This document shows positions 1 to 6,296 of a stretch of 8,914 nt of DNA, piece by piece. The notes under the pieces are model-generated. The model saw nothing but the letters and a program-made list of their open reading frames with translations, was not told the origin of the DNA and did not search any database. Source of the DNA: Streptomyces griseus (GTDB lineage Bacteria > Bacteroidota > Bacteroidia > Chitinophagales > Chitinophagaceae); assembly GCA_943323705.2 (NCBI GenBank), contig CALPIT020000097.1, forward strand, positions 1 through 8,914. The letters run 5' to 3'. How positions within the stretch are numbered: the first letter of the stretch is position 1; each line of letters begins with the position of its first letter. The position numbers and the translations under genes were made by a program.

Positions 1-117
1 ATAGAGTACAATAAACCTATTACTAAAATTGTTTTTGCTCCTTTAAAGAAAGCGATATTATCCTTTTTTGTTCCACCGTATTCAGATGGTTCAAAAGCAA
101 CATTAATGGAATTATAA
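1..117 (+). CDS. 3' end of an unidentified protein (partial)
   Basis: An open frame runs from the first base of the window to a TAA at 115-117, giving the last 38 residues of a protein that begins outside. The tail contains a basic/hydrophobic stretch (APLKKAILSFFVPP) and ends in ATLMEL. I do not recognise a family from so short a piece. That it is a real gene end is supported by the strong intrinsic terminator about 20 bases downstream on the same strand. Given the polysaccharide-type genes that follow, it may be another member of a surface-glycan cluster, but this is only inference from position. Confidence 0.6.
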   Translation: MEYNKPITKIVFAPLKKAILSFFVPPYSDGSKATLMEL

Positions 118-137
118 AAATATTGGTTGTTATAACT

Positions 138-175
138 ACTTCGCCCTGACCTTATGGTTGGGGCAAAGTTTTTTT
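138..175 (+). terminator. Rho-independent terminator after the partial gene
   Basis: The arms at 138-151 and 156-169 pair around a TTAT loop (152-155). The core is CGCCCTGACC against GGTTGGGGC, with two G-T wobbles and one C-A mismatch near the base. A run of seven T follows at 169-175. This is the only clearly GC-rich hairpin in the region and it fits a classical intrinsic terminator for the gene ending at 117. It therefore insulates the asnB-glycosyltransferase pair from upstream transcription. Confidence 0.85.
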
Positions 176-190
176 ATAAACATTAATAGT

Positions 191-198
191 TATTTTTG
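191..198 (+). promoter_or_regulatory. Candidate Bacteroidota -7 promoter element for asnB
   Basis: TATTTTTG matches the Bacteroidota -7 consensus TAnnTTTG. It lies just after the terminator and about 20 bases before the chosen asnB start, leaving a short leader. No convincing -33 TTG/TTTG box is seen at the usual spacing, and the region is AT-rich, so a chance match is possible. The position between a terminator and a gene start is the main support. Confidence 0.45.
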
Positions 199-218
199 CC
201 AACATCAATGTGTCATTC

Positions 219-2060
219 ATGTGCGGAATTGTTGGATCTGTAAATCACAAACTATCATATTCAAAGGTTAATGAGGTTATGCTTCACCGGGGTCCGGATG
301 AACAAAACGGTTACGTTCATGAAAACGTAGATTTGTATCATTTGCGTCTTTCGATATTGGATGCTACAGGAGGCAAGCAGCCCATGCACCTTCATGACAG
401 GTATACGATTATTTTCAATGGTGAAATATATAACCATGCTGAACTCCGAAAGCAATTTGGGTTGACTGGTGCTTCCTATTCTGACACAGAAACTATTCTA
501 TTATTGTTTCATCAATTTCGAGAAAAATGCTTGGATTTATTTGATGGCATGTTTGCTTTTGCGATTTATGATAAAATAGAAAACACCATATTTCTGGCAA
601 GAGACAGAGCTGGAAAAAAGCCATTGTACATATATAACGATGGTCAAAAAATTGTATTCGCCAGTGAGCTCAATTGTCTGAAAGCCTTATTACCACTAGA
701 GATAGATGAAAGAAATCTGCTTCAATACATGCGATTGGGTGTGTTTTACAAATCACTTACGCCTTATAAAAAAGTAAAAGAGCTAGAGCCGGGAAGTTAT
801 GCCATTCTTGATTGCAATAACATTTCTGTTACCACAACCAAATGGTGGAACGTTCACGATTTTTATTTGCAACAAAATGCCGATAGTTTTGACACTGCAC
901 TTGAAAAAGTAAATGATTTACTAACGGCATCTGTAAAACGAAGAATGGATTCGAGTGATTTGGAAGTGGGCTGTTTTTTAAGTGGCGGCATCGATAGTGG
1001 ATTGGTAACTTCAATAGCTAGTCAATATTCTGCTAAAATAAAAACACTTACCGTTTCATTTGATGGCGAATACGATGAAGCGCCCTTGGCAAAATTAGTA
1101 GCAGACAAATACGATACAGACCATACCGTTGTTGGCATTTCATTTGATCAATTAAAAAATGATGTAGAGCAAATCATTGCCAATTATGGTGAACCATTTT
1201 ATGACAGTTCAGCCATTCCCTCTTATTATGTGAGTAAAGCCGCAAAGCAATTGGTAACGGTAATATTAAATGGAGATGGTGCTGATGAATTGTTTGCTGG
1301 TTACCGCAGGTATGTGCCTTTCAGCAAATATGATTTTTTCAAAAAGAATATGGTGGTCTCCGCAGCAGCAAATACTTTCATCAAATGCTTGCCTTCACCT
1401 CACGATAAAAAATCAAAGTATAATTTTCTCTATCGCTTGTTGAATTTTGCAGGCAAATCAGATCTTGATATTTATTTTGCAGCCGGAGTCGACATCATGG
1501 AAGGACATGAAAAAAATCTAATAACTAAGCAATACGATTACCTGAGTGAAATGAATTCGGGTTTCCATCAAATCAATGATTCCTCTTTATCAGGTTTGAA
1601 AAAGATAATGAATCTTGATTTCGATAGTAATTTTTCCGGTCAAATGCTGACTAAAATGGACATTGCGACCATGCAACATTCACTGGAAGGCAGAAGTCCA
1701 TTTATGTCCAAAGAGATATTGGAATATGCACCAACACTGAATGATCAATTTAAAATTAACGGAGCAAGCACAAAATATTTATTGAGAACATTGGCAAAAA
1801 GATATTTACCGGAGCTGCTTATCAACCAGCCAAAGCGAGGTTTTGAAATTCCATTAAAGAGTTGGGTGAATGGGCAACTTAAAGAAATTATTCATGATTA
1901 TTTAGGCGATGCCAATGCTTATCACAAAAACATACTTACTAAAGGGTTTGTACAAAAGTTATTATCTGATCAAATTAAAATGCCGGCTGAAAAACGCGCC
2001 AAAATTTTATGGACTGTTTTTTCTCTTGAAGTCTGGTATAAAAAAGTTTATCTTTCGTAA
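219..2060 (+). CDS. asnB: Asparagine synthase (glutamine-hydrolysing), AsnB/WbpS-like
   Basis: The protein has 613 residues, the usual length for this family. It hydrolyses glutamine and passes ammonia to an ATP-activated carboxylate, classically aspartate to asparagine, in the cytoplasm. The N-terminal class II glutaminase domain (about 1-200) has the nucleophile Cys2 in MCGIVG, HRGPD at 23-27, Arg43, NGE at 67-69 and Asp89 in SDTE. The synthetase domain has the pyrophosphate loop SGGIDS at 255-260 and NGDGADE at 351-357, then the late motifs EGRSPF and PKRGFEIPL. The start at 219 is chosen because Cys2 must follow the initiator Met; the in-frame GTG at 210 would add three residues and bury it. 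The next gene is a glycosyltransferase 11 bases downstream, so the enzyme may amidate a sugar acid of a surface glycan rather than make free asparagine (inference). Confidence 0.93.
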   Translation: MCGIVGSVNHKLSYSKVNEVMLHRGPDEQNGYVHENVDLYHLRLSILDATGGKQPMHLHDRYTIIFNGEIYNHAELRKQFGLTGASYSDTETILLLFHQFREKCLDLFDGMFAFAIYDKIENTIFLARDRAGKKPLYIYNDGQKIVFASELNCLKALLPLEIDERNLLQYMRLGVFYKSLTPYKKVKELEPGSYAILDCNNISVTTTKWWNVHDFYLQQNADSFDTALEKVNDLLTASVKRRMDSSDLEVGCFLSGGIDSGLVTSIASQYSAKIKTLTVSFDGEYDEAPLAKLVADKYDTDHTVVGISFDQLKNDVEQIIANYGEPFYDSSAIPSYYVSKAAKQLVTVILNGDGADELFAGYRRYVPFSKYDFFKKNMVVSAAANTFIKCLPSPHDKKSKYNFLYRLLNFAGKSDLDIYFAAGVDIMEGHEKNLITKQYDYLSEMNSGFHQINDSSLSGLKKIMNLDFDSNFSGQMLTKMDIATMQHSLEGRSPFMSKEILEYAPTLNDQFKINGASTKYLLRTLAKRYLPELLINQPKRGFEIPLKSWVNGQLKEIIHDYLGDANAYHKNILTKGFVQKLLSDQIKMPAEKRAKILWTVFSLEVWYKKVYLS

Positions 2061-2071
2061 TTGTTGTTTAC

Positions 2072-3187
2072 ATGCAAAAGACGATAGCCATATTAGAAAA
2101 CAATATTGTTTCTACCAACACCATGCGAAACAAGTTGACGCTTGAATTGATGCGTCAGGGGTTTAATGTTTATGTATTAACTACCGGAACTGAAGAGGAT
2201 ATGGCCATTGCTAGAAAAAATGGCATCCATGTAATTGATGTAAAAAGTAGTAATATCAATCCTTTTCATGTTTTAAGATACATCGGCAATATAAAAAAAG
2301 CAATAAAAAAAATTAAAGCTGATGTTTGCCTCACTTTTACCATGCGTCCTGCTATTTGGGGAAATTTTGTAACGGGTCAATTAGGTATTCCCACAATAAC
2401 CAATATAACCGGTATCGGCCCTTTATTTAGTAGTCAAAGTCCCGCATACCTACTCGCGAGATTTTTATACAAATTTGTATTACGAAAAACTGCACATTTG
2501 TTTTTTCAAAACAGAGATGATATGAATTTGTTTGTGATACATCGATTTGTTTCATCAGACAAAGCCGCATTGATTCCTGGCTCTGGTGTTGATCATGAAT
2601 ATTTCAAACCACAACCCACAACTCAAAATAATAAATTCACTTTTTTATTTATCGGCAGGTTATTAAAAGACAAAGGTGTTATCGAATATGTAGACGCTGC
2701 AAGAATTGTGCTAAAAGAAAATCCAGATGTGACCTTTAAAATTGTGGGTCCAACGTGGAACCAAAATCTCAAAAAAAATACAATTACTGATAAAGATATT
2801 CAAGGATGGGTTGCTGAAGAAATTATTGATTATTGTGGCGCATCAGACGATGTAAGAACACATATTGCGGCATCAGATTGTGTCGTTCTGCCCTCTTACC
2901 GTGAAGGTATAAGCAATGTATTACTGGAAGCTTCTAGTATGGAAAAACCTTGTATAACGTGTGATACAACTGGATGTAGAGAAATTGTGGAGCATGGTGT
3001 CACCGGATTGTTGTGCAATGTTGCTGATGCTGTTGATTTGGCAGCTAAAATGAAGCAAATGATTTTATGTTCAGTAGCACAACGAAATGAAATGGGCCTA
3101 TATGCCAGAAAAAAAGTGATTAAAGAATTTGATAAGCAATTTGTGATTGATGCTTATTTGAATGCAATTCGGAGAGTGTCTGTTTAA
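2072..3187 (+). CDS. GT4-family glycosyltransferase (PglA-like)
   Basis: This 371-residue retaining GT-B glycosyltransferase of family GT4 probably transfers a sugar from a nucleotide donor to a lipid-linked acceptor at the cytoplasmic face of the inner membrane. The N-terminal Rossmann half (about 1-185) contains the acceptor-side motif TNITGIGPLF. The C-terminal donor-binding half begins with FLFIGRLLKDKGV (Arg196 and Lys201 are the usual phosphate-contacting basic residues). It has the family EX7E motif, Glu278 and Glu286 in REGISNVLLE, followed by the GCREIVEHGVTGLL segment. Overall it resembles PglA-type N-acetylhexosamine transferases, but donor and acceptor cannot be read from sequence. 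It starts 11 bases after asnB with no promoter or terminator between, so the two are almost certainly one transcript. No Shine-Dalgarno sequence is seen, as is usual in this phylum. Confidence 0.9.
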   Translation: MQKTIAILENNIVSTNTMRNKLTLELMRQGFNVYVLTTGTEEDMAIARKNGIHVIDVKSSNINPFHVLRYIGNIKKAIKKIKADVCLTFTMRPAIWGNFVTGQLGIPTITNITGIGPLFSSQSPAYLLARFLYKFVLRKTAHLFFQNRDDMNLFVIHRFVSSDKAALIPGSGVDHEYFKPQPTTQNNKFTFLFIGRLLKDKGVIEYVDAARIVLKENPDVTFKIVGPTWNQNLKKNTITDKDIQGWVAEEIIDYCGASDDVRTHIAASDCVVLPSYREGISNVLLEASSMEKPCITCDTTGCREIVEHGVTGLLCNVADAVDLAAKMKQMILCSVAQRNEMGLYARKKVIKEFDKQFVIDAYLNAIRRVSV

Positions 3188-3198
3188 TGAAATAGACT

Positions 3199-3237
3199 AA
3201 CCTGATAGTCAAATTATATTTGTATATCTATCAGTTT
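3199..3237. promoter_or_regulatory. Nested dyad overlapping a -7-like element upstream of uxuA
   Basis: CTGATAG (3202-3208) and CTATCAG (3228-3234) form a perfect 7-base inverted repeat, with two further matching bases on each side after one mismatch. Inside lies a second perfect dyad, CAAAT-TAT-ATTTG (3210-3222), almost concentric with the outer one. The inner right arm overlaps TATATTTG (3215-3222), a match to the Bacteroidota -7 element TAnnTTTG, about 50 bases before the uxuA start. It could be an operator for a uronate-responsive repressor, or a hairpin ending the glycosyltransferase transcript, although the T-tract after it is poor. No clear -33 box is present. Confidence 0.4.
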
Positions 3238-3271
3238 CAATAATTTTCATTCCCTTTAAAAAATATTTATT

Positions 3272-4438
3272 ATGAATCAAATGCAACAAACTATGCGTTG
3301 GTTTGGTCAGGATGATTCGGTGAGTTTATGGGACATCAGACAAGCAGGTTGCACAGGTGTTGTTACAGCACTTCATCATATACCTAACGGAGAAGAATGG
3401 CCGATAGATGAAATTATGAAAAGAAAAGCTGAAGTAGAAGCTGCTGGAATGGTATGGTCTGTTGTTGAAAGCTTACCTATTCATGAAGCCATAAAAACTC
3501 AAGCTGACAATTTCCAAATTTATATTAACAATTACAAACAATCAATCAGAAATATAGGTGCATGCGGTATCCATATTATTACATATAATTTCATGCCGGT
3601 GATGGACTGGACAAGAACTCATCTGGCTTTTGAAATGCCAGATAAATCTCTTGCGCTGTCATATGTAAAGGCTGAAGTAGCAGCATTTGACTTATTTATA
3701 TTGAAAAGAAAAAATGCAGAAGCAGACTATTTTCCATCTGAAATTGAAAACGCTAAAATAAGATTTGATTTGATGAATGATGAGGAAAAGCAAATACTCA
3801 AGCAAAACATCATTAAGGGATTACCAGGTAGTGAGGAGAGTTTTACTATTGAAGCGTTTCAAACAGCTTTAGATACTTATAATGGTATTGATGCTCAAAA
3901 ACTTCGTTTTCATTTGATCTATTTCTTACAACAAATCATTCCGGTTGCAGAAGAATCGAATGTGAAGATGGTGATACATCCTGATGATCCACCTTTTGCT
4001 ATATTGGGTTTACCTCGTGTGGTAAGTACAACTTCAGATTTACAATACTTATTTGAAGCAGTTCCTTCATTACATAGTGGACTTTGTTTTTGTACCGGAT
4101 CATTTGGAGTAAGAGCCGACAATGATTTACCAACCATGGTAAAACAATTCGGCGATCGCATTAATTTCATTCACTTGAGAAACACCAAAAGAAATGAATT
4201 GGGCGATTTCTATGAAGACAATCATCTGGAAGGCGATGCGGATATGTATGCTATAGTGAAAGAACTAGTAAACATCATGCAACGCAGAAACATTTCTATT
4301 CCTATGCGACCTGATCATGGCCATCAAATGCTAGATGATTTGAAAAAGAAAACCAATCCAGGTTATTCTGCAATCGGAAGATTAAGAGGCCTAGCTGAAT
4401 TAAGAGGTTTGGAATTGGGAATTATAAGAAGTATATAG
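3272..4438 (+). CDS. uxuA: Mannonate dehydratase UxuA
   Basis: This 388-residue protein, close to the 394 of E. coli UxuA, dehydrates D-mannonate to 2-keto-3-deoxygluconate in the cytoplasmic glucuronate branch of hexuronate catabolism. The N-terminus is diagnostic: RWFGQDDSVSLWDIRQAG followed by CTGVVTALHHIPNGEEW. The TIM-barrel metal site is visible as His236 in VIHPDDPP, Cys274 in CFCTGS, His301 in FIHLRN and Asp348 in RPDHGH, the Cys/His/His/Asp pattern of the family. The start at 3272 is the first ATG; a second in-frame ATG at 3281 (MQQTMRWFG) aligns better with the E. coli N-terminus and may be the real one. No uxuB, uxaC or kdg genes are in the window. It is separated from the upstream glycan genes by 84 bases with its own candidate promoter. 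Confidence 0.95.
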   Translation: MNQMQQTMRWFGQDDSVSLWDIRQAGCTGVVTALHHIPNGEEWPIDEIMKRKAEVEAAGMVWSVVESLPIHEAIKTQADNFQIYINNYKQSIRNIGACGIHIITYNFMPVMDWTRTHLAFEMPDKSLALSYVKAEVAAFDLFILKRKNAEADYFPSEIENAKIRFDLMNDEEKQILKQNIIKGLPGSEESFTIEAFQTALDTYNGIDAQKLRFHLIYFLQQIIPVAEESNVKMVIHPDDPPFAILGLPRVVSTTSDLQYLFEAVPSLHSGLCFCTGSFGVRADNDLPTMVKQFGDRINFIHLRNTKRNELGDFYEDNHLEGDADMYAIVKELVNIMQRRNISIPMRPDHGHQMLDDLKKKTNPGYSAIGRLRGLAELRGLELGIIRSI

Positions 4439-4445
4439 TTGTATT

Positions 4446-4483
4446 CAATTTAAATATTGTTCTTCGGATAATGAATTTAATTG
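4446..4483. terminator. AT-rich hairpin between convergent genes, likely bidirectional terminator
   Basis: The arms CAATTTAAAT and ATTTAATTG flank an inner stem ATTGTTC/GGATAAT (4456-4462 and 4466-4472, wobbles included) with a three-base TTC loop. The hairpin lies just after the uxuA stop and overlaps the last codons of the minus-strand small gene. Its position in a 38-base convergent gap and its symmetry suggest a shared terminator, but it is AT-rich and has no clean T-tract on either strand. Confidence 0.45.
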
Positions 4484-4704
4484 TCTTGTTCACTATACTC
4501 TCCCATTAAAGCATAATACCCAAAAATTATCAATCCTCCGACAATGATTGGCGTTAATACAAATATGTTTACAATTCCAAACACCAAATCTTCTTGTTTA
4601 CCTGTTTGAAATTTTGGAATGCCCATGATGATGATATTGAAATAACCAACCGCTAATCCCATCATCATCCAAACTATTCCTGATATTTTTTTTATTGTAT
4701 TCAT
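4477..4704 (-). CDS. Small two-helix membrane protein, transporter-associated (DUF6814-like)
   Basis: This 75-residue protein has two predicted membrane helices, roughly residues 8-28 and 42-67, separated by a short polar loop (KFQTGKQED) with an acidic C-terminal tail (GEYSEQDN). There is no signal peptidase site and no catalytic motif. It starts 3 bases after the MFS transporter stop on the same strand, so translation is probably coupled. From memory, small proteins of this form are found beside MFS transporters in Bacteroidota and are classed as DUF6814; I could not check the assignment. The natural inference is an accessory or stabilising subunit of the transporter, but no biochemical function is known to me. 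Its length, hydrophobic pattern and tight spacing argue that it is a real gene rather than a chance frame. Confidence 0.8.
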   Translation of the reverse strand: MNTIKKISGIVWMMMGLAVGYFNIIIMGIPKFQTGKQEDLVFGIVNIFVLTPIIVGGLIIFGYYALMGEYSEQDN

Positions 4705-4707
4705 AAA

Positions 4708-6231
4708 TTAATCTTCAGTTTTGTTATTCGTTTTGTTTAAGAAAATCATTCCAATTAAAAAGCATACCGCTCCCACAATGATTGGATACCACAAGCCATT
4801 CAAATACCATTCAGCTTCATTATTGCTTTTCGCCGTAGTAACGAGATAGGTGGCTACTGTTGGTAACAATCCGCCAAAAATACCATTACCGATATGATAA
4901 GGCAATGACATGGATGTGTATCTGATTTTTGCTGGAAACATTTCAACCAAAAATGCAGCTATCGGTCCATATACCATGGTTACAAAAATCACCTGAATGA
5001 AAACAAGAAAGATGATTGTCCAATAACTGCTTTTATTTAATTCTATTGATTTTTTGATTTCTTTATTGGGTATTATAGTTCTGTCAGCAAATAGTGTGTC
5101 TTTTTTTGTGGTTTCCATGGTAACGCCATCGGTATAGAAAAATTTGGTTACCGTTGTCAAGATAGAGTCTGTTGGTGATTTTGAAATAACTTTTGTGTTT
5201 ACATCAATCCTTCTTTTCTCAATTATTTCTGTTCTGTTAGTGCAGTCAATTGTTGAAAACATGTTACTGTATATGGGTCTGTATGCAAATATTGCCAGTA
5301 ACATACCTAACATCATGATTTTCTTTCTGCCAATTTTATCAGACAGTCCTCCGAATACAACAAAGAAAGGAGTTGCTGCAATTAATGCAATTGCCATGAT
5401 GGTATCTGTTTGCTCGCTGGCAACACTACATACTTTTCCTATAAAGCTCATGGCATAGAATTGTCCCGTATACCAAACTACACCTTGCCCCATGGTAGCG
5501 CCAAATAAAGCCAATAAAACGAATTTGAAATTATAACGATTGCCAAAACTTTCTTTTAATGGATTAGCAGAAACTTTTCCTTCCGATTTTATTTTTGTAT
5601 AAACGGGAGACTCTTCCATGTTTTTGCGAATAAAGAAAGATACGATTACCATGATAATCGAAATCCAAAATGGAATTCTCCAACCCCAGTTTTCAAATGT
5701 TTCAGTACCTAGAAAATTTCTGGTGATAAGAATTACGGTAAGTGAAATAAACAAACCAGCAGTTGCTGTAGTTTGAATCCAAGATGTCCAGTAACCTCTT
5801 TCATTTTTTGGCGAGTGTTCGGCAACGTAAGTAGCAGCTCCACCATATTCACCACCTAAGGCCAGTCCTTGAAGTAATCTCAGTAATAAAACGAGTAAGG
5901 GTGCCATAAATCCAATGGTAGCATAATCTGGTACACATCCGATTAAAAAAGTAGAACCTCCCATCAATAACAAAGTAACCATGAATGTATATTTTCTACC
6001 AATCATGTCGCCTAATCTACCAAAAAACAAAGCTCCAAAAGGACGTACAACAAAACCAGCTGCAAAAGTGGCTAACGTGGAGAGAAAGGCTGCTGTTGGG
6101 TTTGTTTGAGGAAAAAACTTTGTAGAAATGACTATTGCTAAACTTCCGAAAATGTAAAAATCATACCACTCAATTAAAGTTCCTAATGATGAGGCAATAA
6201 TAATTTTTCTTAAATTCTTTTTTGTAGACAT
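4708..6231 (-). CDS. MFS transporter, metabolite:H+ symporter (MHS) family
   Basis: This 507-residue, 12-helix inner membrane transporter probably imports an organic acid or similar metabolite with protons. The MHS subfamily (ProP, KgtP and ShiA relatives) is indicated by GTLIEWYDFYIFG in the first helix, the loop 2-3 signature GRLGDMIGRK, the helix 4-5 segment RLLQGLALGGEYGGA, and a repeat of the loop signature, GGLSDKIGRKK, in the second half. An unusual polar stretch of about 80 residues (roughly 323-402, with Cys330) interrupts two helices of the C-terminal half and should face the periplasm. The start ATG at 6231 gives a normal N-terminus. The substrate is unknown: proline, betaine, shikimate, oxoglutarate and sugar acids are all handled by relatives. 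The convergent uxuA makes a uronate possible but is weak evidence. The small membrane gene follows after 3 bases; tamL lies 65 bases upstream, and no recognisable -7 element is seen between. Confidence 0.9.
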   Translation of the reverse strand: MSTKKNLRKIIIASSLGTLIEWYDFYIFGSLAIVISTKFFPQTNPTAAFLSTLATFAAGFVVRPFGALFFGRLGDMIGRKYTFMVTLLLMGGSTFLIGCVPDYATIGFMAPLLVLLLRLLQGLALGGEYGGAATYVAEHSPKNERGYWTSWIQTTATAGLFISLTVILITRNFLGTETFENWGWRIPFWISIIMVIVSFFIRKNMEESPVYTKIKSEGKVSANPLKESFGNRYNFKFVLLALFGATMGQGVVWYTGQFYAMSFIGKVCSVASEQTDTIMAIALIAATPFFVVFGGLSDKIGRKKIMMLGMLLAIFAYRPIYSNMFSTIDCTNRTEIIEKRRIDVNTKVISKSPTDSILTTVTKFFYTDGVTMETTKKDTLFADRTIIPNKEIKKSIELNKSSYWTIIFLVFIQVIFVTMVYGPIAAFLVEMFPAKIRYTSMSLPYHIGNGIFGGLLPTVATYLVTTAKSNNEAEWYLNGLWYPIIVGAVCFLIGMIFLNKTNNKTED

Positions 6232-6267
6232 AATAAGATATTGGAGTATTTATGTATAAAGAAAAGA

Positions 6268-6288
6268 AAATTTATTCATAATAAAATT
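6268..6288 (-). terminator. Weak candidate terminator after tamL
   Basis: Between the tamL stop and the transporter start, 9-base arms (AAATTTATT / AATAAAATT on the plus strand, one mismatch) flank a CAT loop. On the minus strand the hairpin is followed by a T-rich stretch of the form TTCTTTTCTTT. It has no G-C pairs, so it may be only AT-rich DNA; if real it would separate tamBL transcription from the transporter pair. Confidence 0.25.
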
Positions 6289-6296
6289 GAAACTGT

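Noticed and set aside
210..218. GTG start for asnB giving an N-terminal MSF extension
   Set aside because: The class II glutaminase needs Cys directly after the initiator Met; the ATG at 219 gives exactly MCGIVG.
1909..2145. Plus-strand frame of 78 residues across the asnB/glycosyltransferase junction
   Set aside because: It overlaps two well-supported genes in another frame and its translation is Lys/Tyr/Leu-rich without domain character; a shadow frame.
5144..5458. Plus-strand frame of 104 hydrophobic residues inside the MFS transporter
   Set aside because: The hydrophobicity follows from antisense reading of membrane-helix codons; the opposite strand has clear MHS motifs throughout.
6232..6296. 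Promoter for the MFS transporter in the gap after tamL
   Set aside because: No TAnnTTTG element could be found on the minus strand there; transcription may continue from tamBL or use an unrecognised promoter.
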